A model generated the notes under the pieces. The model made no database searches and had not been told where the DNA came from. It saw only the letters and a program-made list of their open reading frames with translations. From the NCBI GenBank assembly GCA_964412845.1, contig CAYPQM010000044.1, positions 1 through 41,637 of the forward strand: DNA of 41,637 nt. Reading direction: 5' to 3'. Both the position numbers and the translations under genes were made by a program. Positions 16,682-23,978 of this stretch are shown one piece after another (position 1 is the stretch's first letter; each line of letters begins with the position of its first letter). This stretch comes from JAWWPY01 sp964412845. Lineage in GTDB: Bacteria; Actinomycetota; Actinomycetes; Streptosporangiales; Streptosporangiaceae.

Positions 16682-17037
16682 GAGCGATCCCTGACCTGCA
16701 CGACCGGGCGCACCTCGACCGTCCCGTTGACCGCTGTCGGCACGGTGGCCGCCCATTTCAGCGCCTCGTCCAGGTCGGCGCACTCGATGAGGGTGTAACC
16801 GCCGAACTGCTCCTTGATCTCTGCGGCCGGGCCGTCGGTCAGCAGGGTCTCGCCGTCGCGGACCCGCAGGGTGGTCGCGGCGGACGGCGGCTCCAGGGGA
16901 GCGCAGTCGATCAGCACGCCCGCCTGGCCCATCGCGTCGAGGGCCGTGTCCCAGCTGGCCAGCATCTCCGTGAACTCTGGCGTGCCCGGCTCCGGAAGGG
17001 GCCTGTCCGGTCCGTACAGCAGAAACATGTACTTCAT
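16678..17037 (-). CDS. YCII/DGPF-family protein, ECF42 partner
   Basis: 119-residue YCII-like (formerly DGPF) protein with a dimeric ferredoxin-like fold. It starts MKYMFLLYGPDRPLPEPG and carries the DGPAAEIKEQFGGYTLIECADLDEAL signature. Proteins of this family are always encoded next to ECF42 sigma factors and are presumed members of the regulated stress response; their enzymatic role is unproven. The last codons overlap the sigma factor start by 4 bp, so the two are translationally coupled. The ATG at 17037 follows GAGAGGTGGGACGCG on this strand, which contains a usable Shine-Dalgarno (GAGAGGTGG). Confidence 0.88.
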   Translation of the reverse strand: MKYMFLLYGPDRPLPEPGTPEFTEMLASWDTALDAMGQAGVLIDCAPLEPPSAATTLRVRDGETLLTDGPAAEIKEQFGGYTLIECADLDEALKWAATVPTAVNGTVEVRPVVQVRDRS

Positions 17038-17171
17038 CGCGTCCCACCTCTCGCGGCCGGCAACCGCTGCCGGCTTCCAGTAATAGTCGAACGGCGATGC
17101 CCTGAATCGACACGGGGGCGGCGGCGAGCGGGGAAGCTCACACCATCCGGCCGGATGCTCATCTTCGCAGC

Positions 17172-17549
17172 TCAGGGGATCAGCAAGGAGAGCGACGGGT
17201 CGATGGTGCGGAGGTTGTCGGGATCGGTGGTGATCACGGCGTGGTCGTGATCACGCGCGCACAGGGCCACGGACATGCCGACCACATCGGAGGTCCCGGT
17301 GGCGCCGCAGCGTTCCGCGACCCGCATCGCGGTCCGCTGGTCGAGGTCGACGACTGACGCGACCGGCGATCGCAGCAACCGCGCCAGCCGTGCCTGACCG
17401 CCGCCACCACGCGCCGCCTGGGCCAGCGCGGCCGCCGGGATCGCTAAGGTCACGTGCCCGGCGATGGCCTCCTCGATCAATGCGGCCATCCGGCGGTTGC
17501 CCGCCTCCAGCGCGATCAGGGCGCTCGTGTCCAGGGTGGCCCCGCTCAC
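17172..17549 (-). CDS. vapC: PIN-domain toxin, VapC-like
   Basis: 125-residue PIN nuclease. The first catalytic Asp is in LDTSALIALEAG, and the later acidic residues lie in SDVVGMSVALCARDH and VITTDPDNL. VapC toxins cleave tRNA or rRNA when released from their antitoxin. The middle contains a Gly/Ala-rich stretch (AALAQAARGGGGQARL) typical of actinobacterial members. The start overlaps the stop of the upstream antitoxin by 4 bp. The cellular target is unknown. Confidence 0.85.
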   Translation of the reverse strand: MSGATLDTSALIALEAGNRRMAALIEEAIAGHVTLAIPAAALAQAARGGGGQARLARLLRSPVASVVDLDQRTAMRVAERCGATGTSDVVGMSVALCARDHDHAVITTDPDNLRTIDPSLSLLIP

Positions 17550-17791
17550 GAAACCAGCCCCAGTGCCCAGCGGGCCCAGGTGCGGTCGGCCTCGGTGGGC
17601 TCGCCCGACTCCGCGTAAATCTCCGCCAGCATCTCCCTGAGTTCACTGTCGTCGTCGCGGCGGGCCAGCGCGCGTGAGATGTACTCCGAGAGGGAGGGCG
17701 ACCGTCCTTCGTCCACCGCCCGCTGTGCGGCGGCCACCTGCTCCACGGGCAGGCTGATGGCGATCTTCATCTGGGTCATCCGATTTGCCAT
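17546..17791 (-). CDS. vapB: ribbon-helix-helix antitoxin
   Basis: 81-residue protein that is the likely antitoxin of the downstream PIN toxin. KIAISLPVEQVAAAQRAVDEGRSPSLSEYISRALARR is a ribbon-helix-helix DNA-binding fold, and the acidic C-terminal half (DDDSELREMLAEIYAESGEPTEADRTW) would wrap the toxin. Such antitoxins repress their own promoter, which must lie in the few bases before 17791. An internal ATG at 17770 (MKIAISLP) is an alternative start. The gene begins 12 bp after the stop of a truncated EthD-like frame. Confidence 0.82.
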   Translation of the reverse strand: MANRMTQMKIAISLPVEQVAAAQRAVDEGRSPSLSEYISRALARRDDDSELREMLAEIYAESGEPTEADRTWARWALGLVS

Positions 17792-17803
17792 TCCGCGATG
17801 CTG

Positions 17804-17890
17804 TCAGTCGTCCGGGATCTCGGGGGAGTGCTGGTCGAAGGCGCCTGGGTCGTCGGGGTGGGCGTACAGCACCACGAGCTTGACCGTCAT
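17804..17890 (-). pseudogene. truncated EthD-family fragment
   Basis: A 28-residue frame beginning MTVKLVVLYAHPDDPGAFDQH, which matches the start of EthD-family dimeric alpha/beta-barrel proteins (normally about 100 residues), and then ending after SPEIPDD. The His-containing half of the domain is absent; the toxin-antitoxin operon starts 12 bp further on. I read this as a gene cut by insertion or deletion. The identification rests on a short match. Confidence 0.5.
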
Positions 17891-18038
17891 GACAGGGACG
17901 CTACCGCGCGGACGTGGGATTGTCCCGGCCTGTCCGTCGCCCGCACGCGGGTTCGCGCCTGCCGCGGCGGATGGCGCAGTCGGGCAGGCCGAGGGCGGGC
18001 CGCCGCGGCCGGGCAACTAATCTCATATTTACTAATGT

Positions 18039-18060
18039 TCTCAAAAATGAGAATAAAATG
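18039..18060 (+). promoter_or_regulatory. AT-rich promoter with palindromic operator
   Basis: TTCTCA-AAAA-TGAGAA (18039-18054) is a perfect inverted repeat, directly followed by TAAAAT (18055-18060), a good -10 element, 46 bp before the hydrolase start. The segment is strikingly AT-rich for this genome. A TetR/MarR-type repressor site overlapping the promoter is a reasonable inference. Confidence 0.45.
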
Positions 18061-18106
18061 TTACCGTGGGCAGCGTGGCAACCGCGGACGCTGTGCTGAG
18101 GAATTC

Positions 18107-19402
18107 ATGAGGCGGATCCCGCCAGTGCCGGCCGGCCTGGCTGTTCTCGATATGGCCCAGGCGGGCCAGTTCGCGGAGATCCGCGAACTGTTCGCGCCGC
18201 AGTTGCGGGCGATGGTGACGGCCGGGGCGCTCCAGGCCGCCTGGTCAGCGGAGATCGCCCGGCAGGGCCCGGTCCGCTCGGTCGGAACTCCGGTGAGCGA
18301 GCCGGCTGGCATGGGGATAGTCCTGGTGCGGATTCCGGTGACGTTCGAGCGCGCGGATCTGACGGTGATCGTGTCGGTCGACGAGGCGGGCTGGCTCACC
18401 GGTATCCAGCTGGCCCCGGCCAGCGCGGCTGAGCCCGCCGGGCAGTGGGAGCCACCAGCGTACGCAGACGCTGAGAAGTTCGATGAGCAGGACGTGACCG
18501 TGGGCTCCGGCCCGCTCGCGGTGCCGGGCACGCTGAGCCTGCCGCACGAGCCAGGCCCGCGGCCCGCCGTCGTGCTCCTCAGCGGCTCGGGACCAGGTGA
18601 CCGCGATGAGACCATGGGGCGGAACAAGCCATTCAAGGACCTCGCCTGGGGGCTGGCCAGCAGCGGCGTGGCGGTCCTGCGCTTTGACAAGGTCACGTAC
18701 GCGCACCGGAGCCAGGTCCAGCAGATGCCCGACGTCACCGTGGCCGACGAGTACCTGCCTGACGCGGTCGCGGCCATCCAGCTGCTCCGGCAGCATCCGG
18801 CCGCTGACGCCGGGCGCGTCTTCGTGCTCGGCCACAGCCTCGGCGGCACCGTTGCCCCGCGAGTCGCGGCGGCCGAGCCCTCTGTCGCCGGGCTGGTCAT
18901 CCTGGCCGGCGGCACGCAACCGCTGCACTGGGCCGCCGTCCGGCAGGTGCGCTATATCGCCTCGCTGAACCCGGAGACGGCCGCCGCATCCGAGCCTGCC
19001 ATCGAGGTGATGAGCAGGCAGGCGGCGATGGTCGACAGCCCCGGCCTGTCCGCCTCGACGCCAGCCAGCGAGCTGCCGTTCGGGGTGCCTGCCTCCTACT
19101 GGCTGGACCTGCGCGACTACGACCCGGTCGCGACCGCCGTGGCGTTGGGCAAGCCGATGCTCATCCTCCAGGGCGGCCGTGACTACCAGGTGACCATCGC
19201 TGACGACCTGGTGAGATGGCAGGCCGGCCTGGCCGACGCCCCGGAGGTGACCATCCGCGTCTACCACCCTGACAACCACCTGTTCTTCCCCGGCACCGGC
19301 CCGTCGACGCCAGCGGAGTACGAGCCCGCGCAGCACGTGGACCCAGCGGTCGTCGCCGATATCGCCCGCTGGCTGACCTCAGCCCTGCCCCGGCCCAGCT
19401 GA
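18107..19402 (+). CDS. alpha/beta hydrolase with N-terminal DUF3887-like domain
   Basis: 431-residue protein. Residues 10-100 form an NTF2-like DUF3887 domain (AGQFAEIRELFAPQLRAMV...). The rest is an alpha/beta hydrolase with VVLLSGSGPGDRDETMGRNKPFKDLAWGLA as the oxyanion region, GHSLGG as the nucleophile elbow, Asp in LILQGGRDYQV and His in PDNHLFF. This architecture is common in actinomycetes and Firmicutes as a presumed esterase or peptidase. ATG 18107 is chosen for the GAGGA just upstream and because the earlier in-frame sequence crosses the AT-rich promoter. The substrate is unknown. Confidence 0.85.
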   Translation: MRRIPPVPAGLAVLDMAQAGQFAEIRELFAPQLRAMVTAGALQAAWSAEIARQGPVRSVGTPVSEPAGMGIVLVRIPVTFERADLTVIVSVDEAGWLTGIQLAPASAAEPAGQWEPPAYADAEKFDEQDVTVGSGPLAVPGTLSLPHEPGPRPAVVLLSGSGPGDRDETMGRNKPFKDLAWGLASSGVAVLRFDKVTYAHRSQVQQMPDVTVADEYLPDAVAAIQLLRQHPAADAGRVFVLGHSLGGTVAPRVAAAEPSVAGLVILAGGTQPLHWAAVRQVRYIASLNPETAAASEPAIEVMSRQAAMVDSPGLSASTPASELPFGVPASYWLDLRDYDPVATAVALGKPMLILQGGRDYQVTIADDLVRWQAGLADAPEVTIRVYHPDNHLFFPGTGPSTPAEYEPAQHVDPAVVADIARWLTSALPRPS

Positions 19403-19510
19403 TCGAGTGCCCGGAAGAGGTTTCCCGGGTGACGCTGCTCTGCGACATACTCAGAGGCGAGGCGCTGCCCCGCGGGGCGCCGATGGAGACGATCACGGAA
19501 GTGATGGGAC

Positions 19511-19732
19511 ATGGACCTGACGGGTGCCACGTGGCACAAGGCCAGTAACTCCGGCAACGGCGGCAACTCCTGTGTTGAGGTCGCGGTCGTTCCCGGCTCC
19601 AAAGAAGGCAGCGACCACGTCATCGCGATGCGTGACAGCAAGCACCCGGACGAGCCAGCGCTGATCTTCACCCCCGCCGAGTGGGAGGCGTTCACCGCTG
19701 GCGTCCGCGACGGCGAGTTCGACATCGCCTGA
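19511..19732 (+). CDS. DUF397 protein
   Basis: 73-residue DUF397 protein: TWHKASNSGNGGNSCVEVAVVPG at the N-terminus, VIAMRDSKHPDEPALIFTPAEWEAFTAGVRDGEFD at the C-terminus. Family members usually sit next to a Scr1/XRE-type HTH regulator and influence development and antibiotic production in Streptomyces. No HTH gene is adjacent here, so this copy is an orphan. The ATG follows GGAAGTGATGGGAC. Confidence 0.9.
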   Translation: MDLTGATWHKASNSGNGGNSCVEVAVVPGSKEGSDHVIAMRDSKHPDEPALIFTPAEWEAFTAGVRDGEFDIA

Positions 19733-19826
19733 CGCGCGCTGAGGCCGGCCGCCCCGATGCGGTAGACCGGCCATCCCGACCGGGTCATCGGATGAACGCC
19801 AGGGCAATTCGCGGACCTGCAAACGT

Positions 19827-19839
19827 TAACACTGTGAAA
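19827..19839 (+). promoter_or_regulatory. candidate BldD box
   Basis: TAACACTGTGAAA agrees with the BldD consensus TNACNCWGNGTNA at eight of nine fixed positions (A for T at position 11). It lies within a larger imperfect inverted repeat (19824-19853) and 65 bp before the next gene. BldD itself is encoded at 40.7 kb. Confidence 0.4.
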
Positions 19840-19903
19840 CGCAGTGGTAACGGAGCGCTTCCATGCTTATCTGGTGAGCGAGAGCGCGCACCAGGAAGAG
19901 GAC

Positions 19904-20314
19904 ATGACCGACACGCAGATCGGCGCGGCGGTAACCGTGCAAGCCATCGAGACGGCGTTCGACGGCCGGTGGGGGATCTGGCTCAGCGGCACCGGCCGCT
20001 GGTGGGCCGCCCGCCAGGCTGAGCCGGGCGCAACCGGCCCCGACCACCCCGCGGGGTCAGCCGCGGTGAGCACGGGTGCTGTGAGCATGGGTGCTGTGAG
20101 CACGGGCGCTGTGAGCACGGGCGGGGCGAGTCCGGGCGCTCCGGGCCCGGGCGGCACAGGTGTCATGCTGGTCCGCGCCGATGACCCGGATCAGCTCCGG
20201 GCCCGTATCCGGGAGCATGAGGCGCGCCCGCGCGAGGCGTCGATCAGGGCGCTGGCCGGTAGCCCTGCTGGGCGAGCCAGCCGCGGGCGCGGCCGAGGGC
20301 GCGTTCCTGGCTGA
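19904..20314 (+). CDS. small actinobacterial protein with VSTGA repeats
   Basis: 136-residue protein. The N-terminal module TVQAIETAFDGRWGIWLSGTGRWWAAR and the C-terminal MLVRADDPDQLRARIREHE recall a widespread actinobacterial family of unknown function. Between them lie four 15-bp in-frame repeats coding for Val-Ser-Thr/Met-Gly-Ala. ATG 19904 is preferred because GGAAGAGG stands just upstream. The last 71 bp overlap the convergent YCII-UPF0158 gene, and the Arg/Gly-rich tail there (RASRGRGRGRVPG) is probably a by-product of reading the opposite strand. A candidate BldD box lies upstream. Confidence 0.65.
   Translation: MTDTQIGAAVTVQAIETAFDGRWGIWLSGTGRWWAARQAEPGATGPDHPAGSAAVSTGAVSMGAVSTGAVSTGGASPGAPGPGGTGVMLVRADDPDQLRARIREHEARPREASIRALAGSPAGRASRGRGRGRVPG
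20066..20125 (+). repeat. 15-bp coding tandem repeat, four copies
   Basis: Unit GTGAGCACGGGTGCT at 20066, 20081, 20096 and 20111, with single-base differences between copies. In frame, so copy number can vary without loss of the reading frame. Confidence 0.9.
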
Positions 20315-21260
20315 AGATGGTCCACCGGGTCAGCGCGTCATCGTGCCCGCTGTGCAGGACATCCCGGAACCTGCGGAACGCGCCGGGGCCCTGCAGGGCG
20401 TCCAGCAGCCGCTGCCGCAACTGCTCGTGGTTGACGTGGTCGGTGAAGTCGACCATGTCCCGGTAACCTGGGCCGGACTCCGGGGAGAAATACAGCCAGC
20501 GCGCTTCGTCGTAGTCGGCCGAGTCCTGATCCAGTTCAGCGGGCGGGTCGTAGTCGGTGATCCCAGCTGGCCAGACCATCCCGGCCTGCAGGTCCACCGC
20601 CCCATGGCCTTGGCTCGGGTCGCCGTCCAGGTGCTCGGCGAGTTCGGCCAGGTCCACTGCCGACTTGTCCAGCGGCCAGGCCGGAACGCCGTACTCACCC
20701 GCGGTCACCTGCTCACCGAGGGCATGCCGGAGTTCCAGGGCGAGCTGATGGTCACCCTCCCAGGACCGCTCTTCCAGTTCGCGCGCGCAGCGGCGGGCGC
20801 ACGATTCGGCGCCCGCGCTCCCTGAGGCGAGTTCGGCGAGCAGGGCCTGCCCCGCGTGCTGCAGTACCGGCTCCAGCGGCCGGGAGGCCAGCAGGAACAC
20901 CGTTCCCTTGCCGGCGTTGAGGGTGCGGTAGGACTCGGTGTCCCAGCCGGTGTCGGCCACCGCCGGGACCTCCAGCAGACCCGTCAGGCCCGGGTGGGCG
21001 CGGTCCGGGGTGATCGTGATGATGTCGTAGGTGCCGACTCCGGCGGTCACGAACGGATCGGTGGCGGTGATCTGCTCGATGTCGGCCCGGTCCAGGCCGG
21101 TCGCCAGGATCACCCCGCCGGTCTCCGGCGGCTGGGTCTGGCCGGACAGCACGAACGTCCCGTAGGCGTGCTGTCGCTGGAGATACTCCACATGACCGGC
21201 GACATGCGGCTCGGCCTGTGCCATCGGTACCGTGTAGCGCAGGATGAGCAGATGCATCAT
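20244..21260 (-). CDS. YCII domain fused to UPF0158 domain
   Basis: 338-residue fusion. Residues 1-90 are YCII-like (MMHLLILRYTVPMAQAEPHVAGHVEYLQRQHAYGTFVLSGQTQPP...GGVILATGLDRADIEQITATDPFVTAGVGTYDIITITP). A central helical linker follows with two cysteines (ESCARRCARELEE). Residues 185-338 match UPF0158: DGDPSQGHGAVDLQAGMVWP, ARWLYFSPESGPGYRDMVDF, RRFRDVLHSGHDDALTRWTIFSQERALGRARGWLAQQGYRP. Neither half has a proven activity; YCII proteins are presumed small-molecule enzymes. The 3' end overlaps the preceding plus-strand gene by 71 bp. Confidence 0.78.
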   Translation of the reverse strand: MMHLLILRYTVPMAQAEPHVAGHVEYLQRQHAYGTFVLSGQTQPPETGGVILATGLDRADIEQITATDPFVTAGVGTYDIITITPDRAHPGLTGLLEVPAVADTGWDTESYRTLNAGKGTVFLLASRPLEPVLQHAGQALLAELASGSAGAESCARRCARELEERSWEGDHQLALELRHALGEQVTAGEYGVPAWPLDKSAVDLAELAEHLDGDPSQGHGAVDLQAGMVWPAGITDYDPPAELDQDSADYDEARWLYFSPESGPGYRDMVDFTDHVNHEQLRQRLLDALQGPGAFRRFRDVLHSGHDDALTRWTIFSQERALGRARGWLAQQGYRPAP

Positions 21261-21444
21261 GAGATCGGTCCTACCTTCGGAGGCGAGGGCGAGGGTAGTC
21301 GGCTAGCGACGGGCAGCTTGACACACCAGGGTAAGTCGAGCGCGCTGCGCCCGGGCCAGCGGCGGGCCGAGAGAACTCGTGGCGGCTGGCGAAGGGCGGT
21401 AAACGGCGGCTGGCGCGATCGCTTATTGCTGGCAGACTGGAACA

Positions 21445-22716
21445 ATGTCCGCGACCCCGCTAACCGAGCACGCCGAGGATGCCGGCCAGGCCGCATCGGC
21501 CACCTGGCCCCTCCGTGAGCCGTGCGTCCTGCTCAAGCTCGGCGAGATCGTGCTCAAGGGTGGCAACCGGCATCAGTTCGAGCGGATGCTGCAAGCCAAC
21601 ATCCGCCGCGCCCTGCAGGAGACCGGCATCGGCGTCCGGCTCTGGCAGCGCAATGGGGTCGTGGTGCTGCGGGTGGCCGATGGCACCGCCGGGAACGGCG
21701 CCGCGCGCGGCCCGGCGGCGGAGGCCGCGGCCGACGCGATAGCCGAACGCGTCCGGGACGTGATGGGCATCGCACGCGTGTGCCGTGCCATGCGGGTGAC
21801 CAAAGACCCGGAGGCGGCCACGGCTGCGGCGCTTGAGCTGATCGCCGGGAAGCAGGGCTCGTTCTCCGTCCGCGCGCACCGCCGCGACAAGCGCTTCCGG
21901 ATGACCTCCGCCCAGCTTTCCGTGCTGATCGGCAGGAGGGTGCAGGAAGCCTACGGTTACCCGGTCCGGCTGAAGAACCCGGACACGACGATCTTCGTCG
22001 AGGTCGACCAGGAAGAGATCTTCGTCTACACCGACGGCACGGCGGGCCAGGGCGGCCTGCCGGTGGGCATGAGCGGCCGGGCCCTGGTCCTGATGTCCGG
22101 CGGGATCGACTCCCCGGTGGCCGCGTACCGGATGATGCGCCGCGGCCTGCGCTGTGACTTCCTGCATTTCTCTGGCATGCCGCTGACCGGGCCCGAGTCG
22201 GTGTACAAGGCGTACGGCCTGATGCACCAGCTGGACAGGTTCCAGTGCGGGTCACGGTTGTTCGTGGTGGCGTTCGGCAAGACGCAGCAGCGCCTGGCGT
22301 CATCGGGCGCGAGCCGGCTGCAGATCGTGGCGCAGCGCCGGCTCATGCTCAAGACGGGTGAGGTGCTGGCCCGCCGTCTCGGCGGTGCGGCGCTGATCAC
22401 CGGGGATTCCCTCGGGCAGGTGAGCAGCCAAACGCTGACCAACATCACCGCGCTCGATGACGCCGTGGGACTGCCTATCCTGCGCCCGCTGATCGGCTGC
22501 GACAAGGTGGAGATCATGGCGGAGGCCCGCCGCATCCGCACGCTGGCCCTGTCTGAACTGCCCGATCAGGACTGCTGCACGCTGCTGACCCCGCGCCAGG
22601 TGGAGACCCGGGCGCGCATCGACGACCTGCACCGGATCGAGGCCCGGCTGGACGCGGATGACCTGGCCGAAGGACTGGCTGCCGTGGCGCAGGAGTACCG
22701 GCCCGATCACCCTTAG
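21445..22716 (+). CDS. thiI: tRNA 4-thiouridine synthase ThiI, rhodanese-less
   Basis: 423-residue enzyme that adenylates U8 of tRNA for sulfur insertion; in some bacteria it also feeds sulfur to ThiS. Order: N-terminal ferredoxin-like and THUMP domains (LLKLGEIVLKGGNRHQFERML; ITAGKQ-like region around residue 135), then the PP-loop LVLMSGGIDSPVAAYRMMRRG and the AANH core. The active-site cysteine region is LSELPDQDCCTLLTP. The E. coli rhodanese extension is absent, so an external sulfurtransferase must supply persulfide. No Shine-Dalgarno precedes ATG 21445. It is convergent with the aroG-type gene, with a hairpin between them. Confidence 0.9.
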   Translation: MSATPLTEHAEDAGQAASATWPLREPCVLLKLGEIVLKGGNRHQFERMLQANIRRALQETGIGVRLWQRNGVVVLRVADGTAGNGAARGPAAEAAADAIAERVRDVMGIARVCRAMRVTKDPEAATAAALELIAGKQGSFSVRAHRRDKRFRMTSAQLSVLIGRRVQEAYGYPVRLKNPDTTIFVEVDQEEIFVYTDGTAGQGGLPVGMSGRALVLMSGGIDSPVAAYRMMRRGLRCDFLHFSGMPLTGPESVYKAYGLMHQLDRFQCGSRLFVVAFGKTQQRLASSGASRLQIVAQRRLMLKTGEVLARRLGGAALITGDSLGQVSSQTLTNITALDDAVGLPILRPLIGCDKVEIMAEARRIRTLALSELPDQDCCTLLTPRQVETRARIDDLHRIEARLDADDLAEGLAAVAQEYRPDHP

Positions 22717-22737
22717 GCCTTTCCCGCCGCACGGACG

Positions 22738-22807
22738 GTCGCGGGTGACTCACCCCACCACCGGCGCTCCCCTCCGGGGTCGGGCAGCAGGGCAAGTCAC
22801 CCGCGAC
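22738..22807. terminator. bidirectional hairpin between thiI and DAHP synthase
   Basis: Perfect 13-bp arms GTCGCGGGTGACT / AGTCACCCGCGAC enclose a GC-rich inner region that can fold further (CCCCTCCGGGG). It lies between two convergent stops. Confidence 0.7.
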
Positions 22808-22826
22808 TGCCGATTTCCAGATGGCT

Positions 22827-23900
22827 TCAGCCTACGACCGCCGCCCCCGCCGGATGGGCAGATACGGCCGGCCGGGCCAGCGGCGGCGTGAGCGTCCGGC
22901 CCATCAGTGGTGACAGGTTCGCGGCCACGCTGGCCAGCTCGCGCAGATCGGAATCGAGCAGCGCCTGATCGCCGTCGCACAACGCCATCTTCGGCTCGGG
23001 ATGCACATCGACGATGATCCCGTCGGCGCCGACCGCGATCGCCGCGCGGGTGAGCGGCAGCACCAGGTCGCGCCGGCCCCCCGAATGGGACGGGTCCACG
23101 ATGACGGGCAGGTGCGAGAGCCGCTGTGCCACCGGGACCGCGCTGATGTCGAGGGTGTTGCGGGTGGCGGTCTCGAAGGTGCGGATGCCACGCTCGCAGA
23201 GCACGATGTCGAGGTTGCCGCGCTGGGCGATGTACTCGGCGGCCATCAGCCACTCCTCGATGGTGGCGCTCATGCCGCGCTTGAGCAGCACCGGCTTGGA
23301 CGAGGCGCCGACCGCCTGCAGCAGCGCGAAGTTCTGCATGTTCCTGGTGCCGACCTGCAGCATGTCCGCGTAGGAGGCGACGAGGTCCACGCTGCCCGGG
23401 TCGATCACCTCGGTCACCACCGGCAGCCCGGTCTCGGCCCGCACGTCAGCGAGGATCTTCAGCCCGGCCTCGCCGAGCCCCTGGTACGCGTACGGCGAGG
23501 TGCGCGGCTTGAAGGCGCCACCGCGCAGCAGGGAGGCGCCCGCCGCCTTGGCCATCAGGGCCGCGGTCAGCGTCTGCTCCGGCGTCTCGACGGCGCACGG
23601 TCCCGCGATCACCGTGAGGGTGTCCGGCCCGATAGGCACTCCGCCGACCATGACGACCGATCGCTGGGGGTGGTTCTGCCTGCTAATCAGCTTGTAAGGG
23701 ACGGAGATCCGGACCACGTCGGCGACCCCGCTCCGGGTGCGCAAGTTGAGCGAGCCGAACTGGTCCACATCGCCGACGAGCCCGACGATGGTGCGTGAGA
23801 TGCCGCGGCTCACGAAGGCGTCCCCGCCGGCGGTACGCACCACGTCAACAATCGCGTCCACGTCAGCCTGGGTGGCCTCCGGGGCCATCACCACGACCAT
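22827..23900 (-). CDS. aroG: DAHP synthase, type I-beta (shikimate pathway entry)
   Basis: 3-deoxy-D-arabino-heptulosonate-7-phosphate synthase of 357 residues, condensing PEP and erythrose-4-phosphate. Residues 1-70 are the N-terminal FDL/ACT-like regulatory domain (VVVMAPEATQADVDAIVDVV). The TIM barrel shows VIAGPCAVE, LLRGGAFKPRTSPYAYQGLG, QVGTRNMQNFALLQAVG, VLLKRGM, CERGIRTFE, LPVIVDPSHSGGRR and GIIVDVHPEP, all with metal and substrate residues intact. AGGAGG stands 5 nt before the ATG. Upstream on the same strand lie a leader peptide rich in Phe/Trp/Tyr and a strong terminator, so expression is probably attenuated by aromatic amino acids. The last 15 residues are a low-complexity tail. 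Confidence 0.93.
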   Translation of the reverse strand: MVVVMAPEATQADVDAIVDVVRTAGGDAFVSRGISRTIVGLVGDVDQFGSLNLRTRSGVADVVRISVPYKLISRQNHPQRSVVMVGGVPIGPDTLTVIAGPCAVETPEQTLTAALMAKAAGASLLRGGAFKPRTSPYAYQGLGEAGLKILADVRAETGLPVVTEVIDPGSVDLVASYADMLQVGTRNMQNFALLQAVGASSKPVLLKRGMSATIEEWLMAAEYIAQRGNLDIVLCERGIRTFETATRNTLDISAVPVAQRLSHLPVIVDPSHSGGRRDLVLPLTRAAIAVGADGIIVDVHPEPKMALCDGDQALLDSDLRELASVAANLSPLMGRTLTPPLARPAVSAHPAGAAVVG

Positions 23901-23923
23901 GGTTCCTCCTAATGTCGTCCCTG

Positions 23924-23965
23924 AAAATGAAGGAAGCCCCGGGCCTGCAGGCCCGGGGCTTCCTT
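23924..23965 (-). terminator. attenuator terminator between leader peptide and aroG
   Basis: A perfect 36-bp palindrome (23930-23965, arms of 18) is followed on the minus strand by CATTTTC, giving a classic intrinsic terminator. It starts 13 nt after the leader peptide stop and ends before the aroG Shine-Dalgarno, the position expected for an attenuator. Confidence 0.85.
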
Positions 23966-23978
23966 GAGGTCGGTTGCG

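Noticed and set aside
19403..19510. Possible HTH partner of the DUF397 gene
   Set aside because: The 108 bp between hydrolase and DUF397 gene hold no helix-turn-helix coding sequence on either strand.
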